This document shows positions 46,701 to 56,045 of a stretch of DNA of 64,000 nucleotides, one piece after another. Location of the stretch: NCBI GenBank assembly GCA_014843695.1, contig CM026395.1:50326557-50390556 (forward strand), written 5' to 3'. The stretch comes from Archivesica marissinica (taxonomy: Eukaryota; Mollusca; Bivalvia; Venerida; Vesicomyidae). Numbering within the stretch: position 1 is the stretch's first letter; every line of letters starts with the position of its first letter. A program made the translations under genes and the position numbers. The notes beneath the pieces are model-generated. The model worked only from the letters and a program-made list of their open reading frames with translations. It was not told the DNA's origin and searched no databases.

Positions 46701-49700
46701 CAGCACCTAGCCCCTCCAGCACCTACCCCCTCCAGCACCTACCCCTCCAGCACCTACCCCATACACCACCTATGCCATACACCACCTACCCCCTCCAGCA
46801 CCTACCCCCTCCAGCACCTATGCCCTCCAGCACCTACCCCATACACCACCTATGCCATACACCACCTACCCCCTCCAGCACCTACCCCCTCCAGCACCTA
46901 TGCCCTCCAGCACCTACCCCCTCCAGCACCTACCCCCTCCAGCACCTAGCCCCTCCACCACCTACCCCCTCCACCACCTAGCCCCTCCAGCACCTACCCC
47001 CTCCAGTACCTACCCCATACACCACCTAACTCTCCACCACCTACCCCCTGCAGCACATACCCCTCCACCACCTACCTCCTCCACCACCTACCCCTCCACC
47101 ACATATCTCCTCCACCACCTAGCCCCTCCACCACCTACCCCCTCCACCACCTACCCCCTCCAGCACCTACCCCCTCCAGCACCTACCCCCTCCAGCACAT
47201 ACCCCCTCCAGCACCTACCTCCTCCAGCACCTACCTCCTCCAGCACCTAGCCCCTCCAGCACCTACCTCTTCGTCGCTCAAAATGCACTCTGCCTCTTTT
47301 CTGACCCACCCTGTCAATTTTTCCTACTCTTAAATAAACACTACAGTACATATGTATACAATAGATTTTGTTTTGTTTTAAGCTGTCCCAGATATTTAAA
47401 GCATATTATTTCCAGTGATCGCGTGTTTAAAAAAGCCCAAATATTCACACAGAAACGAACAAAATCAATTACATATAGCACCATCGTATACGCAAATTGT
47501 TTATCAACAAACGTATGTAGACATGCATGTTGCAAGAATGCATGTTGATGCAGCTGTCTTGGATGTTTGTTCTGATACAAGCAATAAAATATGATCAAAC
47601 TATATTGCACTACAGTCAAACCTGTCTTTAGCAGCCAGCCAAGGGAATCACAGAAAGTGGCTGCTAAGCACAGGTGGCTGCTTAATAGAGGTCAACTGTA
47701 TAATAAAACAACATATTGGGAATCTGGAAACTTGCTGCTTAATACAGGTTGGCTGCTTAATGGAGGTGACCACTAACACAGGTTTGACAGTCTGTATATA
47801 GTTTATCTGAATCTTGTGACTGTTTTTCAAATACATGTAAATATAGCACTGTCGTAAATTGTTTATCAACAAAAGTATGTAGACAATGCTTAACCCTTTC
47901 CCTCATAGAAGCACCTCTAGGCGCCATTACAAATACGACATACATTGACAATGTTGTAGCCAATCCAATGTTCATTATAAAGGCCAGAATCTCATGTAGT
48001 TCCAGTAATATCTATGGAGGTGGGATAGATATGGCGACTACTTATCCACTGCATGATAGCTAAATGGCTGTCGTTTGTATGGAAATATAATAGTATATTA
48101 ACCTAAATCTTATGAAGTCCCAGTAATATCTATGGAGGTGGGATAGATATGGCGACTACTTATCCACTGCATGATAGCTAAATGGCTGTCGTTTGTATGG
48201 ATATATAATAGTATATTAATCTAAATCTCTATGAAGGAAAGGGTTAGAGCACATATGTAGTGTCCTTGAACAAGGTACCTCACACACATTCTTACAACGG
48301 GTTAGCAGACTAGGTCGGCTAAGTTTGTCCAGAAAAACATGTCTACAAATGTAGGTATCTGCAAGGGTTTGACATAAACGCATAAAGTAAATAAAAGAAA
48401 TAAATGTTGGGTTTCTTTTCAACTCTTGCAGGAGATGCAGGTAGAATGGCTGATGCTACAGCCATGTTGTCAATCTGTGATCCCATACACGTGGTGCTGT
48501 TGAAAACCGACGCTTCAGGGGACACAACTCTCGTATCCTCACATTTCCTCGAGTGGAGGCCTGTTCTCGCGTCTAACACTAGCAGGCTGACAACATCTCT
48601 AGAGTTAAAAGGAACAGGTTTACAGATAATTATAGATTTTGTTTTAACTCTGCATGCTGGGTAAAATAAAGGCTATGAATAGTTCAAATAATTGTAGCAG
48701 ACGCCAATTCATTAATGCGTTTTTCATATGTATAACTGAAATATATGGAAATATGTCATGGAATTTCTGTGTGTGTTTTACATTTATTTATTGTTGCTAC
48801 TGGCTACCCATTCCAGAGTCTCTTCTGGTTCTTTTACGTGCACTGTGTACAGTATCGCCATGAGACCCCGGTTTAAAGGCCCATCTGAAAGACTGTTCAT
48901 TTTATTACGGTCAGACGGGGGATCGAACCAGTGATCCCTGGATTACCAGTCCAGCGTGTTACCACTGGACCTCATATCCATCTGTTCATCAGAATTGTGT
49001 TGTTATCTGGTTACAAGGTGTCGACAAGAGCATTGAAGTTTACATTGTTGTTACTGTCATCATGTTGATTTCCTTCCAAATCTACTGAGTTTAGCAGGGC
49101 TCCACACTGACTTGTCCGGGACACGTGACACCGCTGCCAAAATTGAATTGTCCCAATGTGTATTTGACATGTCCCAATGTGTATTTGACTTGTCCCAATG
49201 TGTATTTGACATGTCCCAATGTGTATTTGACTTGTCCCAATGTGTATTTGACTTGTCCCAATGTGTATTTGACTTGTCCCAATGTGTATTTGACTTGTCC
49301 CAATGTGTATTTGACTTGTCCCAGTGTGTATTTGACTTGTCCCAATGTGTATTTGACTTGTCCCAATGTGTATTTGACTTGTCCCAGTGTGTATTTGACT
49401 TGTCCCAATGTGTATTTGACTTGTCCCAATGTGTATTTGACATGTCCCAATGTGTATTTGACATGTCCCAATGTGTATTTGACTTGTCCCAGTGTGTATT
49501 TGACTTGTCCCAATGTGTATTTGACTTGTCCCAATGTGTATTTGACTTGTCCCAATGTGTATTTGACATGTCCCAATGTGTATTTGACTTGTCCCAATGT
49601 GTATTTGACATGTCCCAATGTGTATTTGACATGTCCCAATGTGTATTTGACTTGTCCCAATGTGTATTTGACTTGTCCCAATGTGTATTTGACTTGCCCC

Positions 49701-52378
49701 AATGTGTATTTGACATGTCCCAGTAATTATGCTAAATATCGAACGATGCTTACCTGTGGATCTGCAGATAGACAGGATGGGCATATCACTAAATGGTTTG
49801 TGGTTGTAACTATTAGTGTATGTACAGATGACTAGTAGTTTCATTATAATTGTGTATGTATGATCCTTCACATCTACATTCTGAAAAGCTTTTGCAATTG
49901 GGGTTTACTGTATGGGAGCATTGATATAGGATTCCACTTGTTTCTGTGCACATGTATGTACTGAGTGACACATGCTTTATGTAGACCACTTTCCTGACAA
50001 TGTCTTGCCTAAGGGCACAATTGTAATGGCTCCAGCGGGGCTCGAACTCCGGACCTTTCGCACCTGAAGCGAACGCGCATCCACTGCGCTATCATGACTC
50101 ACAACTTTCTGTAAGTTTTGGGTATATCTGACAGTACTTTCAGAAGAAAATGTTTCTGTTCATCATGAAGGAGCCAAATTCAACCTGCCCCTTTAATTGA
50201 AAAGTGCTTTCATGTTTTGAGTCATGCATTTTATCCTATTTACTCGTAGCGAGTTTCACTTTCTTAGCTTCAGGCAACCAGCTTTAAACACTAAAGGTTT
50301 ATGTAGAGGTATATTTGGAAGGTATTGTGTAGATTTTGGGTAGATTAAGATAAATAATTTTGTAATTAGATTCCGGTAAGCGCAGTTGCCACCGAGACAT
50401 TTCTGATTGGTTATAATTGTTGTTTAACATCACAAATAGCACGCGGTACTTTAGTAACATTGTTTAGTGGAAGTCATGATAGTGCAGTGGGAGTGCGTTC
50501 TCTTCAGGTGTGGAAGCCCAGGAGTTTGCATCCAGCTGTAGCCGTTACGATTGTTCCCTTAGGCAAGGCTATATTGCCTCTTCTCCCTCCCTCATGGCGA
50601 TGGAATGAGGTCCCGATAGCAATTTATCTAATGTTGTAAGGAGTTGTTTCGCAATTGAGCTAAAATAAATTTGTATGAACTAGTAACGTCGCTGTTCCAT
50701 CAATTGATACGTATATACATAAATACACGTTAATTGATACGTATATACATAAATACACGTTAATTGATACGTATATACATAAATACACGTTAATTGCTAC
50801 GTATATACATAAATACACGTTAATTGATACGGATATACATAAATACACATTTATTGATACGTATATACATAAATACACATTAATTGACGTATATACATAA
50901 ATACACGTTAATTGCTACGTATATACATAAATACACGTTAATTGCTACGTATATACATAAATACACGTTAATTGCTACGTATATACATAAATACACGTTA
51001 ATTGATAGGTATATACATAAATACACGTTAATTGATACGTATATACATAAATACACGTTTATTGCTACGTATATACATAAATACATGTTTATTGCTACGT
51101 ATATACATAAATACACATTTATTGATACGTATATACATAAATACACGTTAATTGCTACGTATATACATAAATACATGTTTATTGCTACGTATATACATAA
51201 ATACACATTTATTGATACGTATATACATAAATACATGTTTATTGCTACGTATATACATAAATACACGTTAATTGCTACGTATATACATAAATACACGTTA
51301 ATTGATACGTATATACATAAATACACGTTAATTGATACGTATATACATAAATACACGTTAATTGCTACGTATATACATAAATACACGTTAATTGCTACGT
51401 ATATACATAAATACACGTTAATTGCTACGTATATACATAAATACACGTTAATTGATACGTATATACATAAATACATGTTTATTGCTACGTATATACATAA
51501 ATACACGTTAATTGATACGGATATACATAAATACACGTTAATTGATACGGATATACATAAATACACGTTAATTGATACGTATATACATAAATACACGTTT
51601 ATTGATACGTATATACATAAATACATGTTTATTGCTACGTATATACATAAATACAAGTTAATTGATACGTATATACATAAATACACGTTTAACGCAATGT
51701 TTGTACCATTTATGGTCAATGTGACATTTGCAGCCTTGAAATGTAAATATAAGGAATATAATGCACCTGTGTTTCGTTTATTGGTGTATATGTGTGCTTG
51801 TTAAAATGTATGTGTAGGTCATAACAAATGCATATATACACCCAACAAATTAGTTTAGCTTGATTGTTAGATTAATCATTCCTGATGGAATCCATCGCAC
51901 GAGGGAGAGAGAAGAGGCAATGTGGGATTTAAATGCCTTGCCTAAGTACACAATAATAACAGCTACAGCTGGGTGCGAACCCCGGGCCTTTCGCACCTGA
52001 AGCGAACGCTCTTACCACTGAGCTATCATGACTTCCAAAATCAAAAGCTTTACGACGGAGTTATTGCTTATTTTAACCGCCACCTTTCAAAATAGACCCA
52101 AAATACTAGGGGCATACGTAGTCTATGAAAACATCTCTAGTTTATTTGTAGGTTCAGAGAACAAGATATCTGCCGGCGTTATAGATATTCAGGTTGAACT
52201 GTTTCCGAAAACGAAGCAGACGCTCAGTAATGAGGTGATCACTGCCCAGATCCAGCTGGAGCGAGGTCGTCATGCCGAACAGGAGAGGCTTTTCCTCGTG
52301 TATGCCAAGCAGTGGTGGAAGGAGTACCTCAGCATACGAGAGATACACAAAGAGAGGCTCGTCAAGATATTTGCTCAG
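28687..52378 (+). CDS. CEP76: Centrosomal protein of 76 kDa, N-terminal part (gene span, 3' partial)
   Basis: Five exons (28687-28749, 39024-39255, 45812-46036, 48432-48617, 52152-52378) join in frame into 311 codons, colinear with the first half of vertebrate CEP76 (about 659 residues in human). Recognised blocks include the start MSLPAEKVSELKQ, then RRIREML, TNIDPSRRYLYL, GKAFLEH, CEPD, DPIHVVLLKTD, FLEWR and ERLFLVYAKQWW. CEP76 is a conserved centriolar protein that acts with CP110 to restrain centriole reduplication. Its N-terminal half carries a C2-type domain; the transglutaminase-like domain is C-terminal and not in this window. The visible frame has no stop or frameshift, so the gene looks intact. 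All introns are inflated by minisatellites. Confidence 0.95.
28750..29515. other. CEP76 intron 1, unique part
   Basis: No exon. 'gaggtttcgtcaa' occurs repeatedly at 29128-29200 and in inverted form (ttgacgaaacctcc) at 29480-29510, so a degraded foldback element is possible. Confidence 0.45.
29516..30062. repeat. Imperfect tandem duplication of about 310 bp
   Basis: The segment starting cctatgctcgccgtat at 29519 is repeated from 29831, sharing ttttcgctgacagag, ttcaatagcattccgttg, ctgactggttcag and gtagctatccgaat. It is diverged by point changes and indels, so the duplication is old. In CEP76 intron 1. Confidence 0.75.
30063..30349. other. CEP76 intron 1, left flank of the 40-bp satellite
   Basis: AT-rich unique sequence with no recognised signal. 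Confidence 0.4.
30350..37990. repeat. 40-bp satellite in CEP76 intron 1, about 190 copies
   Basis: Unit aggaactaaacgctcgtgta + catgaacatgtaatggctgc. Each unit holds the inverted repeat tacatg-aa-catgta. Long internal duplications are visible: irregular blocks near 34026-34208 and 34840-35022 appear identical, and 31000-32200 resembles 32330-33480, where many small deletions occur. Confidence 0.97.
38092..38168. repeat. Inverted remnant of the 40-bp satellite
   Basis: gttcatgtacacgagcgcta and related pieces are the reverse complement of the satellite motif agcgctcgtgtacatgaac. Two to three diverged units lie about 100 bp past the main array. Confidence 0.75.
38455..38822 (+). repeat. Interspersed repeat related to 46430-47340
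   Basis: tctagagtagaatggcagggc, gggcgggcagacata, tagggctagtcctaaaa and caaaatgcaccctgccc to ttttttccactctagaatca correspond in order to the sequence around the 15-bp minisatellite. Here only a few ccctgccc repeats lie inside. Confidence 0.65.
39024..39255 (+). CDS. CEP76: CEP76 exon 2 (residues 22-99)
   Basis: The acceptor is gttatttgtag. It encodes the conserved RRIREML helix, then a RLKQRGVVDNIL segment and a poorly conserved linker. It ends in phase 1 at CAAA|GTAATT. The 29-bp satellite begins only a few bases after this donor. Confidence 0.93.
39258..45480. repeat. 29-bp satellite filling CEP76 intron 2, about 210 copies
   Basis: Unit atgtcagttccttatactgg + tagttataa. Variant blocks (gtacttataa, cctgatagtcatcaatg, tttcgtataaataa) recur as a set at about 39660-39940, 40670-40960, 42540-42840 and 43300-43600, showing higher-order duplication. 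Confidence 0.97.
45558..45785 (+). mobile_element. tRNA-Leu-like SINE, copy 1
   Basis: It starts ggaagtagtgatagtacagt, with TTCAGGT in the anticodon-loop position. The body is gctgtagccgttacgattgt and ttgcctcttctctctccctc; the tail is gagctcaaataaatttg. It lies just before CEP76 exon 3. Confidence 0.7.
45812..46036 (+). CDS. CEP76: CEP76 exon 3 (residues 99-174)
   Basis: The acceptor is tttattttcag. The first two bases complete a Thr codon, giving TNIDPSRRYLYL. The start of the C2-like domain follows (GKAFLEH, GQRFKSRPVAC, EPDIDEGFLLELH). The donor is GTATGT, in phase 1. Confidence 0.95.
46195..46462 (+). repeat. Interspersed repeat, copy 1 (CEP76 intron 3)
   Basis: Shares with 55625 and 63712: tttgggagaagtgagaaagc, tttaataaatatcaacataa, gagtgctttataatg, gggcgaagtcagggtcc and gccctctagaatgagccctg. 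No coding frame is seen. Confidence 0.75.
46618..47272. repeat. 15-bp minisatellite in CEP76 intron 3, about 43 copies
   Basis: Unit ccccctccagcacct + a, with agcacc/accacc variants and an internal duplicated block around 'ccatacaccacctatg'. It is embedded in an interspersed repeat (46430-47340). Confidence 0.95.
47613..47793 (+). mobile_element. Tc1/mariner-type MITE (cagtcaaacctgt family), copy 3
   Basis: It starts TA|cagtcaaacctgtcttta and ends acaggtttgacagtctg. It is the best preserved of the three copies and lies in CEP76 intron 3. Confidence 0.78.
47894..48243. mobile_element. piggyBac-like MITE, copy 2, with internal tandem duplication
   Basis: It has the same termini and body as the element at 589-813. 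It is preceded by TTAA at 47890-47893 and followed by TTAG, so one site copy is mutated. About 118 bp in the right half (about 47997-48114) are repeated at about 48115-48233, which makes it longer. It lies in CEP76 intron 3. Confidence 0.82.
48246..48397 (+). mobile_element. tRNA-Pro SINE, 3' part
   Basis: gaacaaggtacctcacacac through ctaggtcggctaag to gggtttgacataaac matches the body of the copy at 3822. It abuts the piggyBac-like MITE and ends about 35 bp before CEP76 exon 4. Confidence 0.75.
48432..48617 (+). CDS. CEP76: CEP76 exon 4 (residues 174-236)
   Basis: The acceptor is aactcttgcag. It encodes GDAGRMADATAMLSICDPIH and the strand with FLEWR, both highly conserved. It ends in phase 1 at ACAG|GTTTAC. 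The join restores GTGSENK with exon 5. Confidence 0.95.
48776..48982 (-). mobile_element. tRNA-Thr SINE, nearly complete
   Basis: A reversed copy including body and head (ggatcgaaccagtgatccct, accactggac). Located in CEP76 intron 4. Confidence 0.85.
49148..49727. repeat. 21-bp minisatellite in CEP76 intron 4, about 27 copies
   Basis: Unit tgtcccaatgtgtatttgac + t or a. Open in most frames, so it yields long false ORFs on both strands. Confidence 0.95.
49994..50102 (-). mobile_element. tRNA-Leu-like SINE, 5' part
   Basis: A reversed head with B box ggggctcgaactccgg, cgcacctgaagcgaacg and cgctatcatgactc, plus a short piece of body. Confidence 0.7.
50468..50690 (+). mobile_element. tRNA-Leu-like SINE, copy 2
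   Basis: The same family as 45558: ggaagtcatgatagtgcagt, gctgtagccgttacgattgt, gagctaaaataaatttg. The 30-bp minisatellite starts a few bases after its tail. Confidence 0.7.
50698..51690. repeat. 30-bp minisatellite in CEP76 intron 4, about 33 copies
   Basis: Unit ttaattgatacgtatataca + taaatacacg, with gatacg/gctacg variants. It begins right after the tail of a SINE (50468-50690). Confidence 0.95.
51886..52037 (-). mobile_element. tRNA-Leu-like SINE, reversed, next to CEP76 exon 5
   Basis: Reversed body (gggagagagaagaggcaatg) and head (gtgcgaaccccgggcctttc, ctgagctatcatgacttcc). It ends 114 bp before the exon 5 acceptor. Confidence 0.72.
52152..52378 (+). CDS. CEP76: CEP76 exon 5 (residues 236-311)
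   Basis: The acceptor is tttatttgtag. It encodes the end of the C2-like region and the very conserved ERLFLVYAKQWW motif, and ends at KIFAQ with donor CAG|GTAATT in phase 0. No further CEP76 exon can be recognised to the right; intron 5 exceeds 11.6 kb. Confidence 0.95.
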
Positions 52379-52605
52379 GTAATTTTACTCCTCCAAAATA
52401 TGTGTCACATAATTTCGCGACCTAAACAATCCAATGTCCAACATGTTTGTAGTGATTTTGTTGCTTCTGTAAATCATGCTTATAGAAATGTACTACTTTA
52501 ATCTGTGGATAATTTAATTCAAATTGGTCTAAACATTATTAAGTATTAGTAACCACTTGAAAAATCATTATTAGATAATATACATAACGTATGGTCGTAT
52601 GCAAA
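52379..52605. other. CEP76 intron 5, start
   Basis: Unique intron sequence. The part from about 52487 is the parent (or sister) of the segment repeated at 53684-53841. Confidence 0.6.
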
Positions 52606-53683
52606 TGGTGGTATGCACTGTTAAATGGTGGTATGCACTGTTAAATGGTGGTATGCACTGTTAAATGGTGGTATGTACTGTTAAATGGTGGTATGCACTG
52701 TTAAATGGTGGTATGCACTGTTAAATGGTGGTATGCACTGGTAAATGGTGGTATGTACTGTTAAATGGTGGTATGTACTGTTAAATGGTGGTATGCACTG
52801 TTAAATCTTCGTATGCACTGTTAAATGGTGGTATGCACTGGTAAATGGTGGTATGCACTGTTAAATGGTGGTATGCACTGTTAAATGGTGGTATGCACTG
52901 GTAAATGGTGGTATGCACTGTTAAATGGTGGTATGCACTGTTAAATGGTGGTATGCACTGTTAAATGGTGGTATGCACTGGTAAATGGTGGTATGCACTG
53001 TTAAATGGTGGTATGCACTGTTAAATGGTGGTATGCACTGTTAAATGGTGGTATGCACTGTTAAATGGTGGTATGCACTGTTAAATGGTGGTATGCACTG
53101 TTAAATGGTGGTATGCACTGTTAAATGGTGGTATGCACTGGTAAATGGTGGTATGTACTGTTAAATGGTGGTATGTACTGTTAAATGGTGGTATGCACTG
53201 TTAAATGGTGGTATGCACTGGTAAATGGTGGTATGCACTGGTAAATGGTGTGCACTGTTAAATGGTGGTATGCAGTGTTAAATGGTGGTATGCACTGTTA
53301 AATGGTGGTATGCACTGTTAAATGGTGGTATGCACTGGTAAATGGTGGTATGCACTGTTAAATGGTGGTATGCACTGTTAAATGGTGGTATGCACTGGTA
53401 AATGGTGGTATGTACTGTTAAATGGTGGTATGTACTGTTAAATGGTGGTATGCACTGTTAAATGGTGGTATGCACTGTTAAATGGTGGTATGTACTGTTA
53501 AATGGTGGTATGCACTGTTAAATGATGGTATGCACTGTTAAATGGTGGTATGCACTGTTAAATGGTGGTATGCACTGTTAAATGGTGGTATGCACTGGTA
53601 AATGGTGGTATGCACTGGTAAATGGTGGTATGCACTGGTAAATGGTGGTATGCACTGGTAAATGGTGGTATGCACTGTTTAAT
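52606..53683. repeat. 20-bp minisatellite in CEP76 intron 5, first block
   Basis: Unit gtatgcactgttaaatggtg; variants are tgtactg, actgg and tcttc. About 54 copies. Confidence 0.95.
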
Positions 53684-53841
53684 GGATATGTACTACTTTA
53701 ATCTATGGATAATTTAATTCAAATTGGTCCAAGCATATTTAAATAAAAGGTTGCATATCAGTAACCACTTGAAAAATCATTATTAGATAATTTACATAAT
53801 GTACCGAAATTTCTATAATTCAGAACTTTACAAAAAACAAT
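53684..53841. repeat. Duplicated unique intron segment between the two 20-bp blocks
   Basis: tatgtactactttaatctat, ggataatttaattcaaattg and ccacttgaaaaatcattatt repeat the intron sequence at 52487-52590 that precedes the first block, with about 10% differences and an insertion. Confidence 0.85.
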
Positions 53842-54970
53842 TATGTACTGTTAAATTGTGGTATGCACTGTTAAATGATGGTATGCAGTGTTAAATGATG
53901 GTATGCACTGTTAAATGATGGTATACAGTGTTAAATGGTGGTATGCACTGTTAAATGGTGGTATGCAGTGTTAAATGGTGGTATGCACTGTTAAATGGTG
54001 GTATGCAGTGTTAAATGGTGGTATGCACTGTTAAATGGTGGTATGCAGTGTTAAATGGTGGTATGCACTGTTAAATGGTGGTATGCACTGTTAAATGGTG
54101 GTATGCACTGGTAAATGGTGGTATGCACTGGTAAATGGTGGTATGCACTGGTAAATGGTGGTATGCAGTGTTAAATGGTGGTATGCACTGTTAAATGGTG
54201 GTATGCACTGGTAAATGGTGGTATGCACTGTTAAATGGTGGTATGCACTGGTAAATGGTGGTATGCACTGTTAAATCTTGGTATGCACTGTTAAATCTTC
54301 GTATGCACTGTTAAATCTTCGTATGCACTGTTAAATGGTGGTATGTACTGTTAAATGGTGGTATGTACTGTTAAATGGTGGTATGCACTGTTAAATGGTG
54401 GTATGCACTGGTAAATGGTGGTATGTACTGTTAAATGGTGGTATGCACTGTTAAATGGTGGTATGCACTGTTAAATGGTGGTATGCACTGGTAAATGGTG
54501 GTATGTACTGTTAAATGGTGGTATGTACTGTTAAATGGTGGTATGCACTGTTAAATCTTCGTATGCACTGTTAAATGGTGGTATGTACTGTTAAATGGTG
54601 GTATGTACTGTTAAATGGTGGTATGCACTGTTAAATCTTCGTATGCACTGTTAAATGGTGGTATGTACTGTTAAATGGTGGTATGTACTGTTAAATGGTG
54701 GTATGCACTGTTAAATCTTCGTATGCACTGTTAAATGGTGGTATGCACTGTTAAATGGTGGTATGCACTGTTAAATGGTGGTATGCACTGGTAAATGGTG
54801 GTATGCACTGGTAAATGGTGGTATGTACTGTTAAATGGTGGTATGTACTGTTAAATGGTGGTATGTACTGTTAAATGGTGGTATGCACTGTTAAATGGTG
54901 GTATGCACTGTTAAATCTTGGTATGCACTGTTAAATCGTTGTATGTACTGTTAAATGGTGGTATGCACTC
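53842..54970. repeat. 20-bp minisatellite in CEP76 intron 5, second block
   Basis: The same unit as 52606-53683, with its own variants (actg/agtg alternation at the left, ttaaatcttc at the right). About 56 copies. Confidence 0.95.
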
Positions 54971-54983
54971 GCTGCTAATTAAT

Positions 54984-55893
54984 TATCCCCGCCGATCCGA
55001 AGGATCTCGTAGGCTGGAAAGATCTCGGAGGCTGGAAGGATCTCGGAGGGGGATATTGGTATGGCGTTGTCCGTCCGCATGTCCTTCAGTCTAGAGTCGG
55101 ATCTCTGTAACCAATGGGTGGAATTTCATGAAACTCCAATGATATATGTATCATCATAGTGCGCAGGTGCATGTATAGCATTGTCCGCATCGGGCCAGTA
55201 ACACCAGATTTATGGCCATTTAAATGATTTTAATAAATTGGCCATAACATGTATGGAATGTCATCAAGCTTAAAATAAAATTAGATCACCATTGTGCGGT
55301 GTTGTACTGCAAGTCTGACCCACATTGCTATAGTAAATCCAGAGTTAGTGCCCTTGGATTGATTAAAAAATCCCTTGAATTCATTAAAATTTCAATATTT
55401 TCACCACCACCAATTAACCGTAATGCCATAACACTTGAATTAAAAAACATATCACCATTGCGAGTTATTCCCCGCCGATCTGACCAGAGTTACTGCCCTT
55501 TATTTGATAATAAATACAACATAGCTTAATTATATACATAATTATAGAACTACATATGCCTTCTTTATTTTAAAGACCTAAAAATATCTTCATGCACAAT
55601 ATAGGTTCCGGGTTCCGTCCAGGTCAGACTTTTGGGGAGAAGTGAGAAAGCTTTTTATTCTTGTTATTTAATAAATGTCAACAAAATATTGTTAAAATGT
55701 ACTGTATTTCCATTAGATACAACAATTGAATACAAGGAGTGCTTTATAATGACAAAATTGTGTATGAAAATTGGGCGAAGTCAGGGTCCTAGAGCGACTA
55801 TTTCGCTCACATCGCCCTCTAGAATGATCCCTGAGGTTTAGCGGTTTTTTGTTTGTCTGTCCCCGTGTTCGGGATCATATTCGGCGGGGGATA
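54984..55893. mobile_element. Non-autonomous DNA element with tatccccgccga termini
   Basis: It begins tatccccgccga and ends tcggcgggggata, giving 12-13 bp inverted termini. The interior is AT-rich with short 'ggatctcgg(a)gg' repeats and a nested copy of the interspersed repeat at 55625-55835. It separates the two 20-bp satellites of CEP76 intron 5. No coding frame is recognisable. Confidence 0.55.
55625..55838 (+). repeat. Interspersed repeat, copy 2 (CEP76 intron 5)
   Basis: ttttggggagaagtgagaaa through gggcgaagtcagggtcctag to gccctctagaatgatccctg. Nested in the tatccccgccga element. Confidence 0.75.
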
Positions 55894-56045
55894 CCAGTTA
55901 CCAGATACGAATTTGCACGAGTTGTTTTGTATTTATGTTGATCTTCTGGAACAGAAACTTGCTTAGTTTGAGTCTCCTGATCATTGCGTATCACCATTGA
56001 ACAATTCATTGAAGGGTGACTGAGAGGTAAATCTCATTCACATTT

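Noticed and set aside
49011..51804. Long frames with TSQIHIG, LSQCVFD or YLCIYVSIN repeats
   Set aside because: They are translations of the 21-bp and 30-bp minisatellites in CEP76 intron 4, open on both strands.
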